Shown in pieces: positions 1-9,492 of a stretch of 64,000 nucleotides of DNA (within the stretch, counting starts at the first letter, position 1; every line of letters starts with the position of its first letter). The notes beneath the pieces were generated by a model. The model had not been told where the DNA came from. It did no database searches and saw only the letters and a list, made by a program, of their open reading frames with translations. Source of the DNA: Actinomycetes bacterium (GTDB lineage: Bacteria > Actinomycetota > Acidimicrobiia > Acidimicrobiales > RAAP-2); contig JAKANY010000002.1 in the NCBI GenBank assembly GCA_021823525.1, positions 103,700-167,699 of the forward strand, written 5' to 3'. The position numbers were made by a program, and so were the translations under genes.

Positions 1-562
1 GAACACGCGCTTCGGCGTCGAGCGCTGCGTGCGCTACGCCTTCGAGCGCGCCGCGCGCCGGGACCGCCCGCGACTGACCCTGGTGCACAAGACCAACGTC
101 CTGACCTACGCGGGCGACCTGTGGTCGCGCGTCGTGGCCGAGGTGGCGCCCGCGTATCCCGGTGTCGAGGTCGACTACCACCACGTCGACGCCGCGTGCA
201 TCTACCTGGTCGAGGATCCGGGCCGCTACGGGGTGATCGTCACCGACAACCTCTTCGGGGACATCCTGTCGGACCTCGCCGGTGCGGTGGCCGGGGGCAT
301 CGGCTTCGCCGCGAGCGCCAATCTGAATCCGGACCGCACCGGTCCCTCGATGTTCGAGCCGGTCCACGGAGCGGCCCACGACATCGTGGGGACGGGTCGC
401 GCCAACCCGCTGGCGGCCGTCTCGTCGGCGGCCCTCATGCTCGAGCACCTCGGAGAGGCCGACGCCGCACGGCGTGTCTCGTCGGCAGTGGCAGACTTGC
501 AGGACGAGACGCTCCACGGCACCACCGCGGAGATCACCGAGCAGCTGATAGCGAGGTTGTGA
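1..562 (+). CDS. leuB: 3-isopropylmalate dehydrogenase, 5' truncated by window edge
   Basis: Frame open from base 2; [14 protein letters not shown]...VHKTNVL...[31 protein letters not shown]...[22 protein letters not shown] is typical of the LeuB/isocitrate dehydrogenase family. Confidence 0.93.
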   Translation, partial: NTRFGVERCVRYAFERAARRDRPRLTLVHKTNVLTYAGDLWSRVVAEVAPAYPGVEVDYHHVDAACIYLVEDPGRYGVIVTDNLFGDILSDLAGAVAGGIGFAASANLNPDRTGPSMFEPVHGAAHDIVGTGRANPLAAVSSAALMLEHLGEADAARRVSSAVADLQDETLHGTTAEITEQLIARL

Positions 563-1488
563 TGCCCATCACCGAGACGAGCAAGATCTGGATGGACGGC
601 ACGTTGGTCGACTGGGCCGACGCGACGACGCACGTGCTCAGCCACGGCTTGCACTACGGGACCGGCGCCTTCGAGGGCATCCGGGCCTACCCGACACCCC
701 AGGGGGTCGCCGTGTTCCGCCTGCGCGAGCACATGGCCCGGCTGCTGCGCAGCTGCAAGATCCTGATGATCGAGGTGCCCTACACCCTCGACGAGCTGGT
801 CGACGCCGTCGCGGCGACGGTTCGCGCCAACGACCTGGTGAACGGCTGCTACATCCGCCCCCTGGTCTTCCTGGGCTACGGCGAGATGGGCGTCAACCCG
901 CTGCCGGCCCCCGTGCGCGTCGCGATCGCGGCCTGGCCGTGGGGTGCGTACCTGGGCGAGGAGGGCCTGGCGCGCGGCGTGCGGATGAAGATCTCGAGCT
1001 GGCAGCGCCACGACCCCAACGCCATGCCCACGGCGGCCAAGGGGACCGGGATGTACCTCAACTCGGGCCTGGCCAAGATGGAGGCCATCAAGGCGGGCTA
1101 CGACGAGGCCATCATGCTGGGACCCGACGGACGGATCTCCGAGTGCACCGGCGAGAACCTCTTCGTCGTGCGCGATGGCGTCGTCCTCACGCCCCAGCCC
1201 TCGGCGGCCGGGGCGCTGCCGGGCATCACGCAGGACACCGTCGTCTCGCTCGCGACCGACCTGGGCTACGAGGTGCGCTTCGAGACGCTGATCCGCACCG
1301 ATCTCTACCTGGCCGATGAGGCCTTCCTGACCGGCACCGCCGCCGAGGTCGTGCCGATCTCGTCGGTGGACGACCGCACGGTGGGCGACGGCGCCCCGGG
1401 TCCGATCACGACGCGGCTCCAGCAGACGTACTTCCAGGCGGTGCGCGGCGAGCTCGATCGGTACGCGGGCTGGCTCACGGTCGTCTGA
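562..1488 (+). CDS. ilvE: branched-chain amino acid aminotransferase
   Basis: ATG at 562 overlaps the leuB TGA; SHGLHYGTGAFEGIRAY, GYDEAIMLGPDGRISECTGENLFVV, TGTAAEVVPI motifs of class IV aminotransferases. Confidence 0.94.
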   Translation: MPITETSKIWMDGTLVDWADATTHVLSHGLHYGTGAFEGIRAYPTPQGVAVFRLREHMARLLRSCKILMIEVPYTLDELVDAVAATVRANDLVNGCYIRPLVFLGYGEMGVNPLPAPVRVAIAAWPWGAYLGEEGLARGVRMKISSWQRHDPNAMPTAAKGTGMYLNSGLAKMEAIKAGYDEAIMLGPDGRISECTGENLFVVRDGVVLTPQPSAAGALPGITQDTVVSLATDLGYEVRFETLIRTDLYLADEAFLTGTAAEVVPISSVDDRTVGDGAPGPITTRLQQTYFQAVRGELDRYAGWLTVV

Positions 1489-1511
1489 GACGCCCGCAGT
1501 AGGCTCGAAAG

Positions 1512-1967
1512 GTGACACAGCCAGCGTTCGTCCCCGTCCCCGCGGCTGGCGCCGTGCGGGCGACCATGGCCACGCCCGCGCCGGTGCGCGTCCGGGCGAA
1601 GGTCGGCCTCCAGCGCTCCCCGCATCGCGCCTCGGGCCCTCAGCAGGGCACGCCGGCTCCGGATGCCGGGTTCGCGCTCACGATCGCCGCGCGGGTCGTG
1701 GGCCAGCTGGCCTTCGAGCACGAGCACGACCGCCACGACGTGGCCCTGGGCGTCGCCCTGGTGGCCGCCAAGCGGGCGAGCCTGATCGGGCGCGGGCCCA
1801 CCCTCGATGACGTGCGCGCGGCCATGTCGGTGCTGGGCGTCCCCTCGGGGGCGCCGGTCAGTGCGAGCGTCGCGAGGGCCTTCCGCGGGATCGGGCACAG
1901 TTACGTGGGCCAGCGCGCCCTGGTCGACGCCGTCGACGTCGAGGCGCTCCTCGCCTTCTCGTCGTAG
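1512..1967 (+). CDS. conserved hypothetical protein
   Basis: 151-aa ORF with GTG start exactly 6 nt after a TAGGCT box; no family recognised. Confidence 0.6.
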   Translation: MTQPAFVPVPAAGAVRATMATPAPVRVRAKVGLQRSPHRASGPQQGTPAPDAGFALTIAARVVGQLAFEHEHDRHDVALGVALVAAKRASLIGRGPTLDDVRAAMSVLGVPSGAPVSASVARAFRGIGHSYVGQRALVDAVDVEALLAFSS

Positions 1968-1986
1968 ACCCCAGGAAGGATGAACA

Positions 1987-3129
1987 ATGTCGTTCGTACT
2001 GACCGATGAGCATCGAGCGTTCCGCGATGTCATGCGTTCGTTCGTTGACCAGCGCGTGGCGCCGCATGCCGCGCGCTACGACCGGGACCAGGAGTTCCCC
2101 CAGGAGAGCTTCGACGCGTGCGTCGACATGGGTCTTGCGGCCCTCTGGGTGCCCGAGGCCTACGGCGGGGCCGGCGCGGACATGGTGACCCAGGCCATCA
2201 TGGCCGAGGAGCTCGCGCGCGGCTGCGCGTCGACCTCGGTGACGATGCTGATCTCCAAGCTCGGCATGCTGCCGATCATGAACTTCGCCTCCGAGGAGAT
2301 CAAGCACGCGTACCTGCCGCGCATCGCCTCGGGCGAGATCCAGGCCAGCTACTGCCTATCGGAGGCCGACGCGGGATCCGACGTTGCCTCGCTGCGTACC
2401 CGCGCCGTGCGCGACGGCGACTCGTACGTGCTCAACGGCTCGAAGTACTGGATCACCAACGCCGGCGTGTCCGACACCTACACCGTCTTCGCGACCACCG
2501 ACCCTGACGCTCGGGGCCGGGGGATCACCTGCTTCCTGGTGGAGAAGTCCTGGGGGCTCGAGTTCCCCAAGCACGAGGACAAGATGGGGCTTCGCGCCTC
2601 GCCCACGGGCGAGGTGGTGCTCCACGATGTCCGGGTCCCCGTGTCGCACCGCATCGGTGAGGAGGGCGAGGGGTTCAAGATCGCCATGCACACGCTGGAT
2701 CGCTCGCGCCCCACCATCGGTGCGCAAGCCGTGGGGATCGCCCAGGCGGCCATCGACTTCGCCGCTCAGTACCTGCCCCAGCGTCGAGCCTTCGGTGGAC
2801 GGCTCAGCGACCTGCAGGCTCTTCGCTTCATGATCGCCGACATGGCGATCCGCACCGAGGCGTCGCGCGCCCTCGTCTACCAGGCGTGCGCCACCATCGA
2901 CGCCGGGGACCCGGATCACCAACTCAGCTACCTGACCGCCGCGGCCAAGGCTTTCGCGTCGGACACCGCGATGGCCGTGACGACCGACGCCGTGCAGCTG
3001 CTCGGCGGCTACGGGTACACCAAGGACTTCCCCGTCGAGCGATTCATGCGCGACGCCAAGATCACCCAGATCTATGAGGGCACCAACCAGGTCCAGCGCG
3101 TCGTGGTCGCCAAGCACCTCTTGAACTAG
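1987..3129 (+). CDS. acyl-CoA dehydrogenase
   Basis: YCLSEADAGSDVASLRTRA, QLLGGYGYTKDFPVERFMRDAKITQIYEGTNQVQR; SD AGGAAGGA upstream. Confidence 0.95.
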   Translation: MSFVLTDEHRAFRDVMRSFVDQRVAPHAARYDRDQEFPQESFDACVDMGLAALWVPEAYGGAGADMVTQAIMAEELARGCASTSVTMLISKLGMLPIMNFASEEIKHAYLPRIASGEIQASYCLSEADAGSDVASLRTRAVRDGDSYVLNGSKYWITNAGVSDTYTVFATTDPDARGRGITCFLVEKSWGLEFPKHEDKMGLRASPTGEVVLHDVRVPVSHRIGEEGEGFKIAMHTLDRSRPTIGAQAVGIAQAAIDFAAQYLPQRRAFGGRLSDLQALRFMIADMAIRTEASRALVYQACATIDAGDPDHQLSYLTAAAKAFASDTAMAVTTDAVQLLGGYGYTKDFPVERFMRDAKITQIYEGTNQVQRVVVAKHLLN

Positions 3130-3286
3130 CGGATCGGGCTCCCACGTCGAGCGCACGCGGAGAAGGCCGCCTCAATCGCTGGACAGCCGTCCAACACCGC
3201 GAGCGCGAAGTGTCGTGCTCTGGACACGTGCCCGGGCGATGGCCGTGCCGTAGCGCGCCGGGAGACTCTTCGCCCGCACGCAGCGA

Positions 3287-3348
3287 TACCATCCGCTGTA
3301 CGACACCTGCGGGTTACTCCTCGCCGTAAGAAGGAGGTGCGGGTGTCG
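3287..3348 (+). promoter_or_regulatory. TACCAT -10 box followed by a hairpin that would sequester a strong SD sequence
   Basis: TACCAT 3287-3292; stem CGACACCTGC (3301-3310)/GCGGGTGTCG (3339-3348), inner CTCCT (3317-3321)/AGGAG (3332-3336) within AAGGAGGT. Confidence 0.45.
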
Positions 3349-3425
3349 GGTGCGCCCCCGCGGGCGCGAGAGCGCGTCGATCGGACCTCGTTGGGGGGTC
3401 GGGACTCCATCGTGACGGTCCGCGC

Positions 3426-4004
3426 GTGAAGGGACGGCAGAGCGGAATGTCCGACGAGGCAGCGTGGGAGACGTTCTATGAGCCCAGCGCCGCCGTGGCG
3501 GCACCGTTCGGCCCCCAACCGCTGCGCGGCGACGTGATCGAGTTCGGGTGCGGCCACGGGACCTTCACGGTGGCCGCGGCCGCTCACACGCCCGGGACCG
3601 TCACGGCACTGGATATCGAGGCTCAGATGGTTGCAGCCACCCGCCAGCGCCTCGCGCGGGCGGGAGTGACCAACGTGCACGTCGTCTTGCGCGATGCGGT
3701 GGTGGAAGGGCCAGGCGTGCCCCCCGCAGTCGCAGATCCACGCGATGATCTATAACCTGCTCCATATCGAGGACCCGACCAAACTCCTCGACGACGCGCG
3801 GGTGGTCTTGCGCCGGGGCGGCCACCTGTCGGTGATGCGCTGGCGAAGTGACATCGAGACCCCCGGGGCCCGACGCTCGAGATCCGTCCAACGCTCCAGC
3901 AGTGCGCGAGCTGGATGGCGGAGGTGGGATTCACCCACATCGTGCCGGTCGACCTGGGCACCGGGAATCCGTGCCACTTCGGCCTCGTGGGCACGGCGCC
4001 GTAG
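3426..4004 (+). pseudogene. class I SAM-dependent methyltransferase interrupted by two compensating frameshifts
   Basis: Frame 3: VIEFGCGHGTFTVAAA..VTALDIEAQM..; continues in frame 1: HAMIYNLLHIEDPTKLLDDARVVLRRGGHLSVMRWRSD; then frame 3 again: RGPTLEIRPTLQQCASWMAEVGFTHIVPVDLGTGNPCHFGLVGTAP*. Shifts lie near C6 (3720-3725) and C/G runs (~3860-3870). Confidence 0.65.
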
Positions 4005-4350
4005 CCGCCGCCGCCATCGGGCTTCCGGCGGTGAGTGCGGCCCCTCGGATGCCCTCCTCTCCCCGTGCAATCGTCGGGGTGGCTTCGCGCGTCCCGTCGA
4101 GGCCACCGGGCAGGAGCGGGCCATTCCCATAGAACCAGTAGGGAAACTGGAGATCGACGACTCGTGAGCGTATGGTCAAGCCAGTGCGTTGCGACACTTC
4201 TCCAATGGCCGAACGTTGGCGTCAACTCCGTGTGACTGCGCACCCGCGGAACAGACGTCGACCCCGGTGCGCCGGTCTGGCAGGGGGGCGGTCCTGACGG
4301 GCACCGGACGGCCTGGTGAGTGACGACGCCGGACAAAGGAGAACACAGAT

Positions 4351-4896
4351 ATGCGCAAGGTTCGCTGGACCCTCTGGCCAGTGCTCGTCATCGGGGTGAT
4401 CCTCATCGTGGCGCCCCTCGTCATCTCGTTGCCCTCAAAGGGAAGCGCTGGGCAGAAGATGCTCAACAACTTCCACTCGATGATGCAGCCCGCGGCGGTG
4501 AAGACCACCCAGAACTACTTCACAGACTTCGAAGCCCTCCGACCGGTCGCCCAGGGAGGCGTCGCGGCGGCGAGCGAGATCCCCGTCATGCTCGGACAGA
4601 TCGCGGCCGGCATGCACATGAGCCAGGCTCAACTCTCGGCGTACATGGCCAAGCAGTTCCCGGCCATGACGTCGCTGCTCGGCGCCCTGCCGCAGATGAC
4701 GTCCGTCTTCAAGCAGGTACCTCCCGGCCTCGACTGGTACAAGCCGATCATCGCCACGATGGCCGCCAACCAGAGCAACTACAGCCAGGTGGACAGCCTG
4801 CCCAACTTCAACCTGTTCACGTGGTTCTTCGAGATCCCGGGCATCCTGCTCGTGCTTCTGGCCATCGCCGGCCTGATGGCCCTGCGTCGCGAGTGA
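4351..4896 (+). CDS. hypothetical membrane protein with N- and C-terminal TM segments
   Basis: MRKVRWTLWPVLVIGVILIVAPLVISL ... IPGILLVLLAIAGLMALRRE. Confidence 0.7.
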   Translation: MRKVRWTLWPVLVIGVILIVAPLVISLPSKGSAGQKMLNNFHSMMQPAAVKTTQNYFTDFEALRPVAQGGVAAASEIPVMLGQIAAGMHMSQAQLSAYMAKQFPAMTSLLGALPQMTSVFKQVPPGLDWYKPIIATMAANQSNYSQVDSLPNFNLFTWFFEIPGILLVLLAIAGLMALRRE

Positions 4897-4902
4897 GTCG
4901 TC

Positions 4903-4953
4903 GCGTGCACGTCTCGGGGGCCAGCCGTCGCGCGACCCCCGAGACGCGCACGC
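4903..4953 (+). terminator. long inverted repeat just after the 4896 stop, terminator-like (no clear U-tract)
   Basis: GCGTGC-A-CGTCTCGGGGG (4903-4920) / CCCCCGAGACG-C-GCACGC (4936-4953). Confidence 0.55.
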
Positions 4954-5064
4954 TTCACTCGGTCCCGTCGTCTGCGGTTCGCGGGATCGAGAAGCGCGCC
5001 GGGCGCCAGTGACGGCGCCGTCACGCCGCCGCGTCTTAGGCGCCTTGGATACGCTGTCTCGATC

Positions 5065-6093
5065 ATGAGCGACGACGCGCAGCCCGAGGAGACGTCCCCG
5101 AGTCCCGAAGTAGGCGATCCGCCGGCCCTGGTCGCCCGCCGGAGCCTGGCGCTGTTCGACGACGCGACCGTGCTGGAAGTCGTCGACGGACTGGACCTGC
5201 GACCGAGCTCGCGGGTGTCACCCGCCATCGCGGTGTTCCTGCGAGGTCTGCAGCAGCGTCATGACGTGCGGGCCTTCGTCACGGGTGCGCCCACCCCAGC
5301 GGTGCGCGCGCTCCTGGAGCTGCTGGTGTCGGGCACGCTCGAAGACGTGGTGCGCGAGCTCGGTGCGTCGGCCGACGACCCGAGCTACGACGAGCTCACT
5401 CGCGCGCTCGACGCACTGTCGGCGCAGGGGACGCCACCGGAGCGCATCGCCGCCCTGCTCGGCCACGCCGTCGCCGAGTCCTTTCCGGCGGCGCCCCACT
5501 GCCGGCGGCTCCTCGGCGAGCGGCCCGAGTGGACCCTGCCATCGGTCGACCGGGCCCCGGCCCCCTCGGTCCTCGCACCGCGGGAGGTCGATCCCGAAGT
5601 CCGCGAGAGGCGGCGAGAGCGTCGCGCGGCCCGCCGCGTGACCTCGCCACGCCCCCGTCCGGTTCACCCACCGCGCTCGCGGCACGCGTCTCCCGCGGAG
5701 GACGAGGAGGTGTCCGCGCCGGCGCCACGGTCGCTCTCGTGGCGGCGCACGCCGCTCACGCCAGCCGAGGCGCGCGAGGTCACGGACCGCCATCCGCTGG
5801 TCGGGGCCGTCGTCATGATTGAGGTCCCCTTCGATGCCGTCGACCCGACGCGTCCCGACGAGCGCGAGAAGCGCCGACCGGCGCTCGTCGTCGCGGCGTC
5901 CGAGAGTCAGCTGCTCGTGCGGGCACTCTTCACCAAGCCCCGACCCGGCCGCATCCCCTTCCGTCCATGGCGACGGGTGGGTCTCGATCACCCGTCCTTT
6001 CTGAGCGACGAGCGCACCAGCGTGGATCGGGGTGAGGTCGGCGTGGTCGAGCTCGGACGCCTGAGTGCTGCCGAGTGGAACGGGCTCTGGTAG
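5065..6093 (+). CDS. hypothetical protein with C-terminal PemK/MazF-like domain
   Basis: C-terminus GAVVMIEVPFDAVDPTRPDEREKRRPALVVAASESQLLVRALFTK...VELGRLSAAEWNGLW resembles PemK-like beta-barrels; long charged N-terminal region. Confidence 0.6.
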   Translation: MSDDAQPEETSPSPEVGDPPALVARRSLALFDDATVLEVVDGLDLRPSSRVSPAIAVFLRGLQQRHDVRAFVTGAPTPAVRALLELLVSGTLEDVVRELGASADDPSYDELTRALDALSAQGTPPERIAALLGHAVAESFPAAPHCRRLLGERPEWTLPSVDRAPAPSVLAPREVDPEVRERRRERRAARRVTSPRPRPVHPPRSRHASPAEDEEVSAPAPRSLSWRRTPLTPAEAREVTDRHPLVGAVVMIEVPFDAVDPTRPDEREKRRPALVVAASESQLLVRALFTKPRPGRIPFRPWRRVGLDHPSFLSDERTSVDRGEVGVVELGRLSAAEWNGLW

Positions 6094-6114
6094 CCCGGGG
6101 CCTACCATCGAGCC

Positions 6115-7494
6115 ATGCCCTACGAGTTCCAGACCATCATCGAGCCCTTTCGCATCCACTCGGTGGAGCCCCTGCGCCTGACGAGCCCCGAGCAGCGGCA
6201 TGCGGCGATGGCCGAGGCGGGCTTCAACCTGTTCAACCTCCGCGCCGACGACGTGTTGATCGACCTGCTCACAGACTCGGGCACCGGAGCCATGTCGCGG
6301 GACCAGTGGGCGGCCATCCAGCACGGTGACGAGAGCTACGCCGGGTCGCCGTCGTGGTTTCGCTTCGAGGCTGCGGTCAAGGACCTGTTCCCGTTCCGGC
6401 ACGTCATCCCGACCCACCAGGGCCGAGCCGCCGAGAAGATCCTGTTCACCGCTATCGGCGGACCGGGCCGCGTGGTGCCCTCGAACACGCACTTCGACAC
6501 GACCCGGGCCAACGTCGAGGCGTCGGGCGCTGAAGCGGTGGACCTGGTGATCGCCGAGGGCCTCGACCCGCGATCCCTGCACCCCTTCAAGGGCAACATG
6601 GACCTCGAGGCCCTCGACCGATTGCTGCGCGAGCGCGGGGCCGACGTGCCCGTCGTGATGGTGACCGTCACCAACAACTCGGGGGGCGGGCAGCCCGTGT
6701 CGCTCGCGAACCTCCGGGCCGTCAGCGCACTGTGCCACTCCTACGGCGTGCCCCTGTTCCTGGACGCGTGCCGCTTCGCCGAGAACGCGTGGTTCATCCA
6801 CGAGCGCGAGGAGGGCCAGTCCGAGCGCGACGTCGCCGACATCGTTCGCGACATGGCGCGCCTCGCCGACGGCATGACCATGTCCGCGAAGAAGGATCCC
6901 TTTGGCAACATCGGGGGATGGCTCGCGCTCAACGACGACGGCCTCGCCGAGCGGTGCCGCAACCTCCTGATCCTGACCGAGGGATTCCCCACCTACGGCG
7001 GTCTGGCCGGGCGCGACCTCGAGGCCCTCGCCCAGGGGCTGTCCGAGGCGGTGAGCCACGACTACCTGCGCTACCGCATCCGCTCGACGACCTACCTAGG
7101 CGAGGCGCTCGACCGCGCTGGCGTCCCGGTGGTCCTGCCCATCGGCGGCCACGCCGTCTACCTGGACGCGCGCGCCCTGCTGCCCCACGTCGAGCCCCTC
7201 ACGTACCCGGGACAGGCCCTCGCGGTCGCGCTCTACGAGGCGGGCGGCGTGCGGTCGGTGGAGATCGGCACGGTGATGTTCGGCCGCCATCCTGACGGCA
7301 GCGAGCACCCCGCCCCTCTCGAGCTGGTGCGCCTGGCCATCCCGCGGCGCACCTACACCCAGAGCCACATCGACTACGTGATCGAGGTCGTCACCGCGGT
7401 GGCGCGCGACGCGGACCGACTCGGCGGGTACCGCATGGTCTACGAGCCCCCGGCGCTGCGCCACTTCACGGCGCGCTTCGAGCCCCTGGACTGA
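6115..7494 (+). CDS. tnaA: tryptophanase / beta-eliminating lyase
   Basis: PFRIHSVEPLRLTS, DLLTDSGTGAMS, IPTHQGRAAEKI, SGGGQPVSLANL, SAKKDPFGNIGG (PLP Lys), GVRSVEIGTVMFGR; tryptophanase-like VEIG where tyrosine phenol-lyase has MERG. Confidence 0.85.
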   Translation: MPYEFQTIIEPFRIHSVEPLRLTSPEQRHAAMAEAGFNLFNLRADDVLIDLLTDSGTGAMSRDQWAAIQHGDESYAGSPSWFRFEAAVKDLFPFRHVIPTHQGRAAEKILFTAIGGPGRVVPSNTHFDTTRANVEASGAEAVDLVIAEGLDPRSLHPFKGNMDLEALDRLLRERGADVPVVMVTVTNNSGGGQPVSLANLRAVSALCHSYGVPLFLDACRFAENAWFIHEREEGQSERDVADIVRDMARLADGMTMSAKKDPFGNIGGWLALNDDGLAERCRNLLILTEGFPTYGGLAGRDLEALAQGLSEAVSHDYLRYRIRSTTYLGEALDRAGVPVVLPIGGHAVYLDARALLPHVEPLTYPGQALAVALYEAGGVRSVEIGTVMFGRHPDGSEHPAPLELVRLAIPRRTYTQSHIDYVIEVVTAVARDADRLGGYRMVYEPPALRHFTARFEPLD

Positions 7495-8257
7495 CCCTCT
7501 GGCGCGCCCCACGGCGCGTGCACACCAGCGCACTGGCCACCCCCGAAGCCGCCAGGACGAGTCCGGCGAGCTGCACGCCCACCGAGCCGCTATGGGAGTG
7601 CTGGCCGAGCAGGAGGTGCTCGTCGAGGGTGCGCACCAGTCCCCACACGATCATCGCGAGCGAGGCCACGAGGCCGTCGACACGTCCGCGCAGCCGGCGC
7701 TGCACGGCGAGCAGGCCCAGCCAGAGCGTGCCGTCCTCGAGGCCCTGGATCAGGGGAACCGGGACGCGCCGGCCGGCCTGCCCCGCGTAGCGCATCCCGA
7801 ACCACTGGTGGGTCAGGTGGCCGCCCCCCTGGTACATGAACTGCGGACCGAGCACCCGCCCGATCGCCCAGCCCGCCACGAGAGCGGGCACGACGGCGTC
7901 GGCGAATCGCGCCAGTGACGCCTCGGGCCACCAGCGCCGGCGCAGGGCCAGCGCGACGGGTACCCCCGCGCCGATGCCGCCGAAGCTCGCCAGGCCGCCG
8001 TTCCACAGCGCGAGCCACTGACCGGGGCGCGGGCCGTAGTAGGACCAGTTCGTGGCCACGTTGGCCGCGCGAGCCCCGATCAGCGCCGCGACGAGGACGG
8101 CGACGCTGAAGCGCGCCCACGGAGCGCGGCTCAGGCCCGCCCGCTCTAGGCGCCGCCGGGCGTAGCTGTAGGTGATCAGCGCGGCCAGCGCCAGTCCGAT
8201 GCCGTAGAGGTGGAAGGTCAGGGGACCCACGTGGATGCTGGTGGGGATGGGCTCCAC
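7466..8257 (-). CDS. prolipoprotein diacylglyceryl transferase-like protein (divergent Lgt)
   Basis: FHLYGIGLALA..., WNGGLASFGGIGAG, GWAIGRVLGPQF, multiple TM segments. Confidence 0.75.
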   Translation of the reverse strand: MEPIPTSIHVGPLTFHLYGIGLALAALITYSYARRRLERAGLSRAPWARFSVAVLVAALIGARAANVATNWSYYGPRPGQWLALWNGGLASFGGIGAGVPVALALRRRWWPEASLARFADAVVPALVAGWAIGRVLGPQFMYQGGGHLTHQWFGMRYAGQAGRRVPVPLIQGLEDGTLWLGLLAVQRRLRGRVDGLVASLAMIVWGLVRTLDEHLLLGQHSHSGSVGVQLAGLVLAASGVASALVCTRRGARQRVSPGARSAP

Positions 8258-8260
8258 GGC

Positions 8261-9352
8261 CTAGGCGCGGGGTCGGCCCGCTCCCGCGAACCCGTACCCG
8301 AGGCGGATCGGGGTGACGTGCACCGTGTAGCCGGCCTGGGGCGCCTCGATCATCATGCCGTGGCCCAGGTACATCGCCACGTGCTGGTCACCGTCGTAGC
8401 CGTAGAAGAGCAGGTCGCCGGGCTGGAGGTCCCACAGCGGCACGCGCACGGTGTCGGCGAACTGGGCCCCCGAGTAGTGCGGGAGGTAGATGCCCGCGGC
8501 GTCGTAGGCCAGCATCACCAAGCCCGAGCAGTCGACGCCGGCGCGCGACGCGCCGCCCCACACGTAGGGCACGCCGAGGTACGAGAGCGCCGCGCGCACC
8601 GCGATGTCGGCGCGCGAGTTGGCCGGGGGAGCCGGGAACCCGGCGATCGGTGTGGCGTTGGCGAGCGTCCCGGCGGACTGCGCGGCGGCGGCGGCCTCCT
8701 GCTGGCTGATGAAGTACGCGATCTGCCCCTTGACCTTGGAGAGCGCGTTCTGGAGGGTCGCCTGGAGGAGCTTGGCCTCGTGGAAGGCGCGGGCGGCGGT
8801 GCGGGCCGCCGCGGCGGCCTGGCGGTCCTCGGCGGCCAGGAGGGAGCGCTCCTGGGTCAGCTTGAGCCGGTAGCTCTTGAGGTTGGCCAGGGTGGTGGCC
8901 ACGTTGCCCTGGGCAACCTGGTTGTAGACCTGGACCGCGCCGATCTTGGTCGCCGTGGGGGAGAAGAGGGGATTGGCACCCGTGACGCCACTGGTGACGT
9001 AGGCGTAGACGGCGTCGGCGCGCAGTTGGGTGTTGCCGTGCTGGAGGTCGCGCTCGATCTGGGCGACGATGCTCTTGGTGTTGGTGATGACGTGGGCGAT
9101 GTCGTGGAGCTTGATCAACGTCATGTCGTACTTCTGCCCGAGGAAGCCCACGCGCCCGTCGATGTACTGGATCTGCTTGTAGAGGGTGGCCGCCTGCGCG
9201 CGGGCGCCCGTCAGGCTGGCGCCGCCGACGGGCGCACCGCCACCAGCAGCCAGGGCCGCCGCGAGGAGCGCTCCGGCGAGGCGCCCCGCAGGGCTCCACC
9301 GCCCGCGGGGCCGTGGCGACGAGAGGCGCCAGAGGCGCTTGACGTCAGGCAC
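8261..9352 (-). CDS. NlpC/P60 family cell-wall hydrolase with N-terminal coiled-coil
   Basis: YLGVPYVWGGASRAGVDCSGLVMLAYDAAGIYLPHYSGAQF...LQPGDLLFY...HVAMYLGHGMMIEAP. Start placed at GTG 9352 because TAGCCT lies 7 nt upstream (ORF track start 9466). Confidence 0.87.
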   Translation of the reverse strand: MPDVKRLWRLSSPRPRGRWSPAGRLAGALLAAALAAGGGAPVGGASLTGARAQAATLYKQIQYIDGRVGFLGQKYDMTLIKLHDIAHVITNTKSIVAQIERDLQHGNTQLRADAVYAYVTSGVTGANPLFSPTATKIGAVQVYNQVAQGNVATTLANLKSYRLKLTQERSLLAAEDRQAAAAARTAARAFHEAKLLQATLQNALSKVKGQIAYFISQQEAAAAAQSAGTLANATPIAGFPAPPANSRADIAVRAALSYLGVPYVWGGASRAGVDCSGLVMLAYDAAGIYLPHYSGAQFADTVRVPLWDLQPGDLLFYGYDGDQHVAMYLGHGMMIEAPQAGYTVHVTPIRLGYGFAGAGRPRA

Positions 9353-9492
9353 GAGGGCCAGGCTACCCCCTGAGGTCCACTCATCGGACGCCATCCGACG
9401 GGGGAATCGACGTCTGTCCTGGTCACGCGGTCGCGCCAGCGCGGGAGACGTGACGGGCGGGGCCACGTAGAGGCGTCACGTAGGCTCGTCCC

